Source: Acanthaster planci (taxonomy: Eukaryota; Echinodermata; Asteroidea; Valvatida; Acanthasteridae). From it: a stretch of DNA of 64,000 nt. Numbering within the stretch: position 1 is the first letter of the stretch; every line of letters begins with the position of its first letter. The stretch is taken from positions 419,539-483,538 of the forward strand of contig NW_019091420.1 in NCBI RefSeq assembly GCF_001949145.1, in the 5' to 3' direction. Shown here one piece after another: positions 53,393-64,000 of the stretch. The notes beneath the pieces were generated by a model that searched no databases, was not told where the DNA came from, and saw only the letters and a program-made list of their open reading frames with translations. The translations under genes were made by a program, and so were the position numbers.

Positions 53393-54626
53393 CCGGCATG
53401 CGACTCTGGAAATTAGCTTTGCGCCAAAATCAAAGTGTCTTTCAATCGCTTTTATTTGTGCTCTACTATTTAGGCTTTCACCCCAAAAAAATCCTCCGCC
53501 CGGCTAAAGCAGCGCCCTCTATAGGCAATTGGAACCCATCTTTGAAGGACATTAAACGGGCCTAGTATCCTGGACGTGTCCCTCTGCGGTCTTGTGTTGC
53601 TTCACTGCACGGGCATTGCAAAGTTAAGAGAAGGGGGCAGTTCAACCTCCCTAAGAAAAAAATCTAAGGAACAAAAGTCCAAGAAAGAAAGATGAAAATC
53701 ACCAATTTTGTTTGGGAAGAAAGCATCTCAAAATCGACACTCAGTCCACTCCCAGTGGTTTTTCAGTTCGTTGCCAAGTACTTACCTCCCCTGGAAAAAA
53801 ATCTTGGACATGCCAAGGCCAATAATCCACTTTCCTTTCTAAGGTTCTCAGAGATTATTCTTTCAAAAACAACAAATACACGAGTGAAATAATTATACAA
53901 CAGTTCAACTAGAGTTCCATAAACATGGTCTTATTCACATTTGCACATTTTCAGTTAACAGTGAAATAAAACTAAATGTAAACGAAAGGCCCTCTAAGAT
54001 AATGTTCTTATCCTAGGCTTCCAAAAGTCTACCAACTAACCAAACATGACAACAAGCAAGTCATCATTAATCCGCCCAAATCAAATATTTTTGAAAAAGC
54101 TTGACGAAGTGCGCGGCGATTTCTGTTCGTTCAGTGTTTTTAAATTTATAAAGAAAATAAAACCAGTTCAAACACGGCATAACCGCCTACTTAGTGGTGC
54201 CACATTGTACCATCGACCCAACTTCACCGAGGTAAAAGTATTCCTGTTAAAGCGTCAGCGGAACATTTAATACCACTACTGACATGACGCTGTTTCTGAT
54301 GATCATGCTCCTTACGACAGATTCCGCACTTTGGTTTGGTCAACAGAGTAAAGTATTTGGAAACATGCCACAAAACAGACCCTAGTTCTTTGGAAATTTG
54401 TTATTTGGGCAACCACTGTTCATAATCTGTAAAGATTTGTACTGAAAAAAGATGGATAAACAAAACTAAACCCAGAGCTAAATACAGATCTTCTAATTCT
54501 TCACAATAAGTGAAAGTTGTTATGAACTGTAAGCACTGTTGATATACCAGAAACCCATTCTGGAAAACAACAATGATTCTCGCCAGTTCTTATACTTGTG
54601 TATATATAGCTAATATCTCCTCCCTT

Positions 54627-57600
54627 CTACTTGTCTGGCTGTTTCTCATTCCCCTTTTCTGCAGGCTTCTGTCCCTCTTTTTCTCTGGGTTTGTCAACCC
54701 TTTTGTCTTTGGGTTTGTCACTGCCTCTATCGCGGGGTCTGTCACCCTTTCTATCCTTAGTGGCATCACTACCCCTGTCTCTACCTCGGTCCCCACCTCG
54801 GTCTCTATGTCTGTCACCATCTCGGGGTGTGCCACCCCTTTTGTCACCCCCTCTGTCCCGTGGTTTGTCCTGGGATTTATCACCCTCTCTGTGTGTGGCA
54901 CTCCCTTTGTCCCGTAGCTTGTCGCTGCTATCACTCTTGGATGATTCACTGCTCTGCACTTTATCCCCATCTCTGGTCTGACCAGTGCCTCTGTCTCTTT
55001 CCCTGGGTCTGTCATCCCGTTTGGGTCGGTCTTCCTTGCCTCCTTCTCGTCTTGGTGGTCTCTGCTCTCCGCCCCGTGAGCCATGCCCATCTCTCCTGTT
55101 CCTGTCCTCCCTCCGATGGTCATGCCGTCCCTGGCCTTTGCCTCCCCCTTTGCCTGGGAAGGCGCCTTCGTCTTGCCCCCCGCCCGAATCTTTGCTCTCC
55201 CTCCGTCCGTCTCTTCGCTCGCTGCCAGTTTTCACCTGATCTGGTTGGGACACCGGTTTGGCATCACCATCCCGGGGGCTCGACCTCTGACCTTTGGCCT
55301 TGTCCCCCAGCTCCTTATCCTCATGGCTTTTGGAAGATGATAACCTCTGACCTGGCTTATAAAGGGCCATGGCAGGCCGGTCCTGCAATGATGTCAAAAC
55401 AGCTACAAATTTATAAAGAGGAAAAAAATACAAAAGAGCGCTCAACACAATGCAACAGAAAAGCATGACCCAGGGAACCATCCAAAATTCTTTACCATTA
55501 CCTTATTCCGAAGGCGATCGGTCCCCTCCTTCCCTCTTGTTGACTTTCCGGATTTCTCTGACGACCCCTCGCTTGAGTCTGTTCCAAGGTCCGAGCTCCT
55601 CCTCCCGCATGCCGGTCTCTTGTCAGCCGAGGCAATTTCCTTCTCATCCTTCCTGCCAGACGAGCCCTCCCCGTTCAGGGCAGCCGATTTGGACTGGCGG
55701 GCCACATCACTCTTCTCAGATCGCCTCTGGTCAGAGCCCCTGCTGGGCGGCTCATTCCTCTTGGCCCTCTCACTGTCCCGCCCGCCTCCTCTTACCTGCC
55801 GGTCTGAGTGGGAATCCCTTCGCTTGTCGTCCCTTGGGGCCTGTCCCTTGGATGACGAGTCTGAATCTTCAAAATTATGAAAGCTCGCATATCAGGAGAA
55901 AATTCGGACAAGTGTGCATGAAAAGACCTTTGAAAGTCAAATTAACCAACTTACAACATTACAGACAAGAATCTTCTTTGGATAACGACAGTGTGAAAAC
56001 CTCAAAGAGGGCTAATTTAAAAGAAGTGAGATGTGTTATATCTCAAAGTGGGATTCTAACTGTGGTCCTTGGGAGTGAAGGCCATAAAGGAACTGCCCAA
56101 CCAGACAACCTGCTGTCTGCATCGGGGCTTTCACTATTTGGGTGAACATAAATGTTAACGTGTAGATAGACCCTACCTTTAGGCGAGCGTTTCTCTGGTG
56201 CAGCTCCCACATCCTTGTCTCGTCCCCTGTCCCTCTCTCCTCCCCCACGGTCTCCCCCATGGTGTCTGTCACGGTCTCTGTCGGGCTGTCTCTCCCCACC
56301 CCTGTCCTTGTTCCGCTCCTTCTCCCTCGTCCGCTGATGTTCCCTCTCCCTGTCCCTCCGTTCCCGCTCAGGGTCTCGGTCCTTGTGTCGGGGGGGTCTT
56401 TCCCTGTCCTCTCTGTCCGGTTTCGCTTGGGGCTTTGTGTCTCTCTCCTTCCTACTGCAAAGGCACATCAACATTACAGCTATTTCAGCCCAAACAAATT
56501 GCTAGAAATTTCAAAATAAGACCAGGCACTCAATCTTAGCAACTTAAACATGGTCAGTTGTCTTGGAACTAAGCTGGCCAGAAATTTTCTCGCCAAAAGG
56601 ATTCACTGCAGGTCTGCTTTATCGGAAACGGACGCCTTCTGGAAAATGCAAAACAGCTCAAGAATAATAACGAAAGGTGCGTGGCCAATCACCTGTCATC
56701 TCGTCTGGCCTGGTCTCGTCTGCCCATCTTCTCCTTGCCCTTCGCATCCATGGCTGCCGCATCCTCTTTCCGGTCCTTCTTCTCTTCTTCAGGTTTCTTG
56801 AGTAACTACGGCAACCAATTTGTTTTTTTAATTAAAATAAGTAGAGTAAACTCCAACTAAGTCGACATCCCGTAACCCGTCACATCACCCAAGTCGGCCG
56901 TTTCACAAAAGTCCCGATCGTCTGTAATGCATTTCCATTCAAAATTTCATTTCTAAGTCGGCATTTATACATCGTCATTTCGTATATGTCGGCATGTTTT
57001 TCTCGGTCCCTTTTCCACAAAACCACACAAGTTCCATTTGTGTAAGTTGGCATTAAAAAAAAATCGTGCTTCGGTATTGGTTTCCTTTGCCGAGGTTGCC
57101 AAGAAGTGTCAAGTGACAAGTTCCATGCGCGCGCAGCCAGCCTGCGTACATCAATACCAGTAACCTCTCTAGTGCTACACGCATGCACTCTGTCCATTTT
57201 GGGGGTTGCCCTATTGATCTGGTTCCCTGCCCAAAGATTCCCGGACGACCTTTGATGATTCATAGGGTAGTCAAAAACATCGGGTCTGGTATCCAGACTA
57301 CATTGAACGAACTTAACCAATGCACATGTGTGTGGATGAGTGTATGTTTTCTATGCCGTAACTGTATCATGTACATGTACTATGTATGTACTGCACTATC
57401 AAGTCGCAATGTGATACGCAACTTTGCAAGTGGCTTGCCGTCCTTGCTTCGTCCTTAGGGGCACATGATCAATTATTGAATCTGCAGGATTTTAATCAAG
57501 AACGAATTTGCTGGGATCGACCATGGGGGTAGAAATAAACCAGGGTAAATCAAAGCCATTGAATTAGTGCAAGGAATCATAATGTACAGAGGCAATACAT

Positions 57601-60600
57601 GTGTATGTGTAAGTCGGCAAAATGACGACTTACAACACAAATCGGCTTACGCATAAGTCGTCATAATTTCTTGAGTCCCGAGAGTGACGACTTAGCCGGA
57701 GTTTGCTGTGCCACGAACCTGCACCAATAACGAAGGACACTTTGAGAGGATTCCGTAAATGCAAAACAGAAACCATTATTCTTTGGGACGTATGTTTGCA
57801 GTACTAGGGCTGTGAAAGAGGGAACATTAAGCCTCCCCCCAAAAAACAAAAATAAACGAGCAAGAGGAGTTTTGGTATTAGCATATATCACGGAAGGTTA
57901 GCTCCAACGGCCATGAGTCCAAGCGATGTCTCGCCTGCCATTTTCAACGTTTGATATGAGCGAGCAGTCCAACTGACCATCTTCTACTTGAAATTTCTCA
58001 GACAAGCACGCACATAAAACAGGACAGTGCCCTGTAAGTGACTGCAGATGTCAGTCAGGATGTGAAGGGTCAAGCTCAGGTGACAACCGTTTGTCAACCG
58101 CCGGTCGACCTTGCTTGGTAACCAGGATATATTTGTGCGCACAGGATACCAGCGGGGGGAACTGAAAAATGGACGTCGCTCGAAATGGATGGCACGATTT
58201 TCCTTTTCCAGTGAATGAAAAGCAAATGAAATGGAGGCCACAAGTGCCGCGAGTCATTTGCCGGGATGCCCCGGCGGCACATGGTGCTAACCACTTCACC
58301 ACTTCCGTCACCTTGATCTTTTGGGGTTCCTCTTTCTCCCCTTCCTTCTTGTCTCTCGCCTTCTCCTTGGCCTCCCGTTCCCGCTGTCGCTGCTGTTTCT
58401 CCCGCTGCCGCCTCCGCTCCTCCTCCCGCTTCTTCTGCTCGCGCTCTTTCCGCCGTCGCTCGTCCCGGGCCTCCTGACGGATTTTCTACAAGTGGGCGAG
58501 GCAGAACGGGGGAGCTAATAGGGAATGGGCAAATGTCAATTGCCCGCTTTGGCTAGGTTTGTTGAATGCTCCCCTGACCAATACAGTGTTGTAACGAGCC
58601 AAAATAAATGTGGGGGGAGGTTGTTTCTTTTGTTTGGTTGGGAGATGGCAAAAATGGAGTGACTTCATTACGGCCTTTCTCAGACACGAGGCTAATCTGA
58701 AGGGCCTTTTTATATGCTTCGGGGAGGACGGGAAAGAAAAAAGGACCATAAAGTTTGTCCTTTTCGTTAAAATTCAACCAAGTTAAAAAAACCTCACCTC
58801 ACCTCAACCTCAACCTCAACCTCAACCTCACTGTGGCCCTCCCCTAATCTACCACTTGTAAAACACAACATGCGTATGTGTGTAGGATTCTCTATACTCA
58901 CGACCCTCTCCAGTTTCTTGTTCTTGAGGAAGGCCAGAAGAGGCGTCAACTCTTTAGCTGAAGAAAAAAGCAAGTGACAAGTGTTTGCCAGGAAAATTAC
59001 TGTAAATTGAGGTGGTGACGTCAGAAGCCATCCCACCGTGCTAATATTTAAGCAGACTTCTTCACTTTGTATTCCGGTTTGAGGAAACGTAAATCAGACA
59101 ATTTGACCAATGGCGCTAGTCATCATAGACAAATAGGAATGACAAGTGTTATAATCCTCTTGTCCTTTGGTCTTGACCCACAGGTTCATACAAAAAAAGT
59201 GCTGCTATTATGCATGCCCTGTTTAATTAAACACCGAGGCCAAATTTCAGCCAAATATTGCTGAGCACTTTACAATCAAGTCTGACAAACGAAGCACCAG
59301 TTTCCAGTTATTTGCAGAGCGAAAATTCAGCAGCTGTCCAGTCCGGCCCCCTACCTTCCTTCTCGCTGAGTTTGGCCTCCAGCTCTTCTAGGTACGTCTC
59401 CGCGCTGGGCAAACGCTCCACCTCCGCCTGCAACGACTCTGCAAACACCTTGAAATCATCGTCTGAAACGGACAACAGCAACACCAAAAGAGCAACAGTC
59501 ATTAACAGAACTTGTGTCTTCCCAGGCAAACATTTAGCCGGAATCCAGATGACAAGCAACACACGTGCATCCTACATTTGCAGCTGAGACAGACTTTTGG
59601 TCTGAACAGGACAGAGCTCTCTTTCCAGCTCCATGGCTGGACCTAGCCAAAGAATAACGAATGCTTAGGGCCCACGTCCTGAGCAGAACATAGCCGGATG
59701 CCAGTGATGCATATCACATCAAGTTTGGGCCGGCGACCTGTTTTTTACATCTTTTCTCCTATTAGCAGAGGAGTCTGCGTGTTCCCTTTACCGTTTTCTA
59801 TGGTGCCGCAGCGAGGGTCCACCTTCCGACCTTGTTTCTTGGGGATTTTCTGGTAGGGAGCAAACTCAACCACCGCTGGATATTCAGTCCCTTCAGGGGG
59901 GAAAAATCAAGCATGAGACTGAGTCAGTTCAGCCTTTTAGGCTGCATTCGATGAAACCACGTATAAATAAATGGGAAAGTAGGAAACATCGTGCCCGTAT
60001 TTGTTTATCTGCAAATGAAGCTCCCCAACATTCTATTTTTAGCGCTTGCTAAGACTTTTGGCAGTTTCGACACAGGAATCTAAACATTTGTACAAGTTTG
60101 GAGGATGAAAGGTCTTACCGGGAACTTACAATATCCCCACTCCCCCCTCCCCTGAGCATAACAGCCATCAAATGCAAAACAGTGATTTCTTCATGGAACT
60201 CGCACTAGGCTAAATTCAAACCCTGGCTCTGCTCTGACAATCTTTGCAATACTGGCCAGACCAACTACTGATTGGGACTATTCTGCAATGTTATTCCTTC
60301 CTACCTTTGGCGTCGGTGAATGAATACCCATCCCACTGGTCTCGGAAGGGTACTATGTCCTCTGGGTTGATGAAGTTGATGTAGGCTCGGCAGAAGGCAT
60401 TGACTTCAAGACTACATGCACAAGAATATATCCAAACAAACTTATAATTGCTGTTACCTTCCTTCCTTCCTTGACAGTGCAGCCTCGTGTGTGTTAAGGA
60501 TACACATACATGGCCAAAGCCAGCAAAAAAGTCACCTGTAAATCGCCCTCTCTGGGCACTTTGTGGTTCTGCGCAATGGAAATTGATAGGAACTTTCAAG

Positions 60601-61646
60601 GTTTTCTCAAACGTAATGTTTACATTTACCAGGCTTTCAATCAGGTGATACACCCAAACAAAGTGAGTGGAAACTTGAATGGGTGGGAACAGTGAAGGAA
60701 AAAAAAAAGCCTTCTTCATTTTACGAGATTCAATCAAATCACAGAGAACATCAAAGCAAAGCCCTCAGAGCAAAGCCCTTTGTGGCTTTCTTTACCAGCC
60801 TGAATCCCAGAAGACCCAATATCAAGATAATTTTGTTCATTCTGTAGGATTTTGTTAGATTTCGTTGATTTACTGGATTTAGTAGGCTTCAGAATTCAAC
60901 TGGCAATAACTGGAGTCCTTCAGAAAAAAAAACCTGAAGCAGGGTTCGAGATAAGGGCCATCCTTGTACCTTCGGTCCGCTTTTACATAGTATAGGTAAT
61001 TGTTGTTCGGAAGCGGGGAAATCTGCTCCAGAAAGTCGGCTTCAGTTAGAGTCGGAGGAAGACACCGGATCACAACCTATCAGAAGAAACCGAAACACAA
61101 AGAATTCTTTTTTCTTTGCAAAAGCATTGGGCACACTTCGATAAAGTTAGGGCTATATTTGAAACCACATATATGCCCGAGGCATTATAATACAGTGGTG
61201 GAGTGAATATGGCATGAGTACAATTTTATGTGTTGAATTGAAGGCATTGGCGTGAGAACCAGCATATGAACCATGGCATCACACGTACACACTCAATTCA
61301 TTTGCCATGTTTGCACATCAATTTCGGTCCAAAAATTATTTATAATGGTATCATGCCTCAGTAGGCCTACTCTGTAGGCCGTAGGCTGAGATGCTTTGAA
61401 ACAGAGCTGTAGCTTCATTCCTAAAAATAAGCCTTGGCGCTAGGTGTAATTCCATGACCCCGGTTCACAAAATTCACGGCCCCACCCCACACCAGCACAC
61501 GCCCACCGGCTACCCCAGAATGGATTGTCCGGAAACTAGGCACTTAAGCGATAATTCACCTTCGTACTCGGTGCCTCCTTCACTTTCCTCTTCTCACTTG
61601 CATCTTCCTTGCCGCTGGACTTTTCGTTCTTCACCTCTTTGGTCAT
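54627..61646 (-). CDS. UPF3: UPF3, nonsense-mediated mRNA decay factor, complete
   Basis: Eleven exons in transcript order: 61646-61560, 61076-60970, 60411-60305, 59890-59792, 59462-59355, 58957-58902, 58485-58312, 56796-56693, 56454-56177, 55866-55502, 55382-54627 (stop TAG). All phases join, giving 746 aa, against 483 in human UPF3B. Residues 30 to about 165 form the RNP-like UPF3 domain that binds UPF2 (VVIRCLPPTL; AFCRAYINFINPEDIVPFRD; EYPAVVEFAPYQK). A conserved ELTPLLAFLKNKK follows, then a basic helical middle (KIRQEARDERRRKEREQKKR). The exon-junction-complex-binding motif RNKDRPAMALYKPGQR spans residues 493-508 and is nearly identical to the human one. UPF3 links spliced mRNPs to UPF2/UPF1. 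Oddity: about 240 residues follow the motif, mostly R, D, G, K and S, where human has only a short tail. Start: the first ATG before the basic N-terminus. Confidence 0.94.
58791..58831. repeat. Short CAACCT microsatellite
   Basis: Three copies of acctc are followed by four of aacctc, about 41 bp in all. It lies in a UPF3 intron, about 70 bp from the exon 58957-58902. Ordinary simple repeat. Confidence 0.85.
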
Positions 61647-63408
61647 TATTTATAGAAACGAGGGCCAATGTGGTGCTAGGCCTGCTGAAAAGACACAAAA
61701 CGGCACATCATCCATGAATCAAACCTGCTCGCACATCACACAGCGAACATCAGCGTCTTACAGGGCGCCCTCTTCCTGAAATTATTTACAAAGTGCCGTA
61801 ATTGATGTGTTCCTTTGGGGTCATGCTGCTGCTGAGTTCAGTTTTCCCGGGTTTCTAACCAAGTTTGAAGATAATGTTCGGTAGGTATTTCTTCAGTTCG
61901 ACGGCGAATTGTCTGGAAGTTCTCTAAATGCCTTTCCAAGGTTCTTTTTGACGTAACTGCATGGAGGAAACAACTTCCATGCATGAACGTCTTCCTTAGC
62001 TAGGCTTTCGAGCTTTCCGGTCAATCATGGTCATCATGCACACGGAGGAAGGACCATGTTCATCATGTCATCAGGGTTTTGGCGGTCAAAACTTACCCAT
62101 GTAAACCGTGGGGTCCGACATGCAGATGGAAGGAGTTCCATATATCGATACGCCTATACGGACGCCACTTGACACCCCGTGCACAGACCCTATGAGACTG
62201 GTCTGAAAAATTCTAAGTGACTTGGGTACTTTCATGACTTTCCCTCCAAAGTGCTCCAAAAATTTATGGACATTTGTTTTTGCTTTCTGATGGTTAAGTA
62301 GGGGGCCTAATCATGGTAGGCCTATAATTCGGGCACACGAACATCCGGGAGTCTTGCAAAATGGTAGTAGCCTATGCAAACAACTAGGCCTACAATAAAC
62401 ATGCACGTACATGTATGTATTGATCAAAGAAACGTGGTGCACGCATATATGTACGTGGCCATGGTTGCTGCTTTTAACAATTACTAGGGCCTACCCAACA
62501 TTTTGCGAGAGTCCCGGATGTTCATGCCTCCCCATAGGTCACTGTCGGGAATAATTACTGGCGTCCGTATATGGGACTCTTCCTTCAAAGAAAAACAGCT
62601 GAACCAGTTATTGGCAATGACCACCAAAATGGTTATTCTAGTCACTTCGCCTGAATTCGCCCACAACCATGACTGACAACCACTTTGCCCACAACCACTT
62701 CAGTCTTGACCCATTTGCCTCTTCACCCGTCTGCCTCTTTGCCCATACAATGTATCACGTTGCCAATCTGTCACTTCGCCCACATGCTCTTCCTTTAACT
62801 TAAGACTAAACAAAAAAGACCTAATTTAAAATGTGAAATAACCACCACTCTGCCACCTCGGATGCCAATATCATTGCATGCTTTACGAGACAATGACTTA
62901 TTCCTAGTGTCAGCTGGTGCTCTACCTGGACATGAAGTGACGTGGGGGCGAAGTGGCAGATGGGCGAAGTGGCAGTTGGGTGAAGTGGCAGTTGGGCAAA
63001 GTGGCAGTTGGGTGAAGTGGCAGTTGGGTAAAGTGGCAGATGGGCGAAGTGGCAGTTGGGTAAAGTGGTTGTATTTGAGGTACATGGGCAAAGTGACTCT
63101 CATCAGCAGAGCGTTACTGTTACGCCTTAGCAGAGCCAGGAAGCATGACCTGGTCTAGGCTGTCATAAGCTGATACAGTCATCATGACGCATGCTATTCC
63201 TACATCATCTGACTGAGGCCATGGTGTATGGCACACTTGCTGGAATGCTTGTTCTGGTCCAGCTAAGGCACTATAGTTGGGACGGTACCAACTAGAGTTG
63301 GGTTGGGATGTAGCAACTCAGTTTCCTGCTGAAATTTGTGTAAATTCTTCTTGATGCATGCAGTAGATTGTTCCATCAGTTCATTGAACGATTCTACTTG
63401 TAAATGCT
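61647..63408. other. Divergent intergenic region, UPF3 (-) and secreted-protein gene (+)
   Basis: Holds the promoters and 5' UTRs of two head-to-head genes 1.76 kb apart. No TATA box was convincing for either. The right half contains the 16-bp minisatellite at 62945 and, at 62640-62790, a degenerate cttcgccca-type set of motifs that reads as its reverse complement. No exon was recognised. Confidence 0.45.
62945..63072. repeat. Minisatellite, 16-bp unit x 8
   Basis: The unit tgggcgaagtggcagt, with variants gggtgaag, gggcaaag and gggtaaag, repeats eight times in perfect 16-bp register; the last unit is diverged. Because 16 is not a multiple of 3, the open frame crossing it changes phase in each unit, so it is not a protein repeat. 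Located about 340 bp upstream of the start codon at 63409. Confidence 0.9.
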
Positions 63409-63879
63409 ATGGCTGGACGTAAACTGCTCTTCCTGCTTTCTGCTTGTGCCCTCCTGGCCTGCTGCCCCGCCTCGGGCAAGAATCCAAAGAGGCCTCCCAG
63501 TGCCGACAGGAGCCAGGAGGTGGCCAAGCAGGTCATCAAGATCCACCGAGGCAAGGAGCCCGGCGTCAGCGTGGGAGGGAGAACCAACCTTGGGGCCACG
63601 GGCAACCAGACCTCTAAGGAGGCAGCGGCACTGCTGATGATGAGGACCCTGGACGGCTGGCTGGGCAACTCCTGCCAGGCCCTGTCGGCCCTGAAGCAGA
63701 CCAAGGAGCTGGTCATCCGCAAGCTGGACCGCACCATCGCCGAGGTGCAGCGGGACAAGACAGTGGAGCGGGCGGAGAAGCTGTTCCGGATCCACATGTT
63801 TGAGATCTTCCAGCGGGAGCTGAACGAGAGCGAGGATGCCATCCTGATGTCCATCAACGGACTGAAGAGAGCACTGGAG
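63409..63879 (+). CDS. Unrecognised secreted protein, first coding exon (gene runs off right edge)
   Basis: Open from ATG 63409 to a donor gag/gttagt at 63879-63880 (157 codons, phase 0). The frame continues 99 bp past the donor to a stop, but that part has lower GC and loses the codon bias, so a splice is preferred. The N-terminus is a clear signal peptide (MAGRKLLFLLSACALLACC, cleavage likely near PASG). A basic Ser/Pro segment follows, then a helical region with conserved-looking charged residues (MMRTLDGWLGNSCQALSALK; KLDRTIAEVQRDKTVERAEK; EIFQRELNESEDAI). Sequons NQT and NES could be glycosylated. I do not recognise the family. Helical amphipathic content suggests a coiled-coil or helical-bundle secreted protein. 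It is head-to-head with UPF3, and GC is markedly higher than in the surroundings. Confidence 0.75.
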
Positions 63880-64000
63880 GTTAGTGGAAGCCCGTGCTGC
63901 TGGCATTCAGTCACAGCTTATCACTTTGAAATGCTGGTGTGGAATCGATACAAAATAATCACACAATTTGACCCTTGAAACCAAGTCACAGCCTGGTGCA

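Larger units (their letters stand above)
46468..54626. other. Intergenic region between ABCC5 and UPF3
   Basis: About 8.1 kb with no gene that I can support. The short frames lack family similarity. It contains a possible SINE2 remnant near 46785, a MITE (53077), a candidate minus-strand first exon ending at a gtaagt donor at 52156, and a GC-richer patch at 52260-52400 with a CCAAT motif. The 3' UTR of UPF3 must lie at its right end; the first AATAAA on that strand seems to be far away, near 53450. Confidence 0.45.

Noticed and set aside
54827-55468. A 213-codon open frame on the + strand and several shorter ones at 54573-55340
   Set aside because: They lie exactly opposite the UPF3 last exon, whose repetitive R/D codons keep the other strand open. 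The composition is repeated Ser/Leu/Pro/Cys with no family similarity.
62945-63072. A CRISPR-like array
   Set aside because: The units are contiguous 16-bp tandem repeats without spacers, in an animal genome.
62862-63158. A 98-codon + frame with repeated WAKWQLG-like units
   Set aside because: It is the translation of a 16-bp tandem repeat, which shifts frame in each unit; no coding signal lies outside the array.
63381-63914. Minus-strand frames of 170 and 177 codons
   Set aside because: They mirror the GC-rich exon 63409-63879 on the + strand, which has the signal peptide and codon bias.

Overview
The window is a piece of animal nuclear genome: intron-rich genes with GT-AG splice sites, many short non-autonomous transposons and tRNA-derived SINEs, no operons, and one run of N's (30924-31422). 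The proteins fit an invertebrate. The ABCC5, UPF3 and SERP1 genes are close to human ones in sequence and partly in exon layout, and there is a TenA-type gene pair that vertebrates lack. A non-vertebrate deuterostome, perhaps an echinoderm, is my best guess, but the window does not prove it.

Layout, left to right. (1) 903-1701 (+): the last two exons of a TenA/THI-4-family gene whose 5' part lies off the left edge. (2) 6531-9629 (+): a complete four-exon paralogue (265 aa), probably driven by the TATA box at 6408. (3) 11898-16279 (+): SERP1/RAMP4, a 64-aa tail-anchored ER protein in three short exons that are easy to miss. (4) 43431 down to 20395 (-): an ABCC5-type short multidrug-resistance transporter with 25 coding exons. 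All phases join and the model gives 1469 aa. It converges with SERP1. (5) 61646 down to 54627 (-): UPF3 of nonsense-mediated decay, 11 exons, 746 aa, with an unusually long charged tail beyond the EJC-binding motif. (6) 63409-63879 (+): the first coding exon of an unrecognised secreted protein, head-to-head with UPF3 and running off the right edge.

The non-coding part is rich in repeats. One family (called R1 here) has a fold-back copy at 4418, a single copy at 7777, two copies in neighbouring ABCC5 introns (35915, 36991) and a fragment at 1211. There are several MITE-like elements with inverted ends (15271, 18099, 24401, 39904, 53077), two SINE families, a cluster of CTCGAG palindromes (42025), a perfect 14-bp hairpin (42501) and a 16-bp minisatellite (62945). 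No CRISPR array, prokaryotic operon or long retroelement ORF was seen.

The genes do not form one pathway. They cover pyrimidine/thiamin salvage (TenA-like, inferred), ER translocon protection (SERP1), organic-anion and cyclic-nucleotide efflux (ABCC5) and mRNA surveillance (UPF3). The least expected content is the tandem TenA-like pair with its active-site residues kept, and the R/D-rich UPF3 tail. Exon coordinates were derived by hand from splice consensus, reading phase and similarity to remembered family sequences. No search or alignment program was run.
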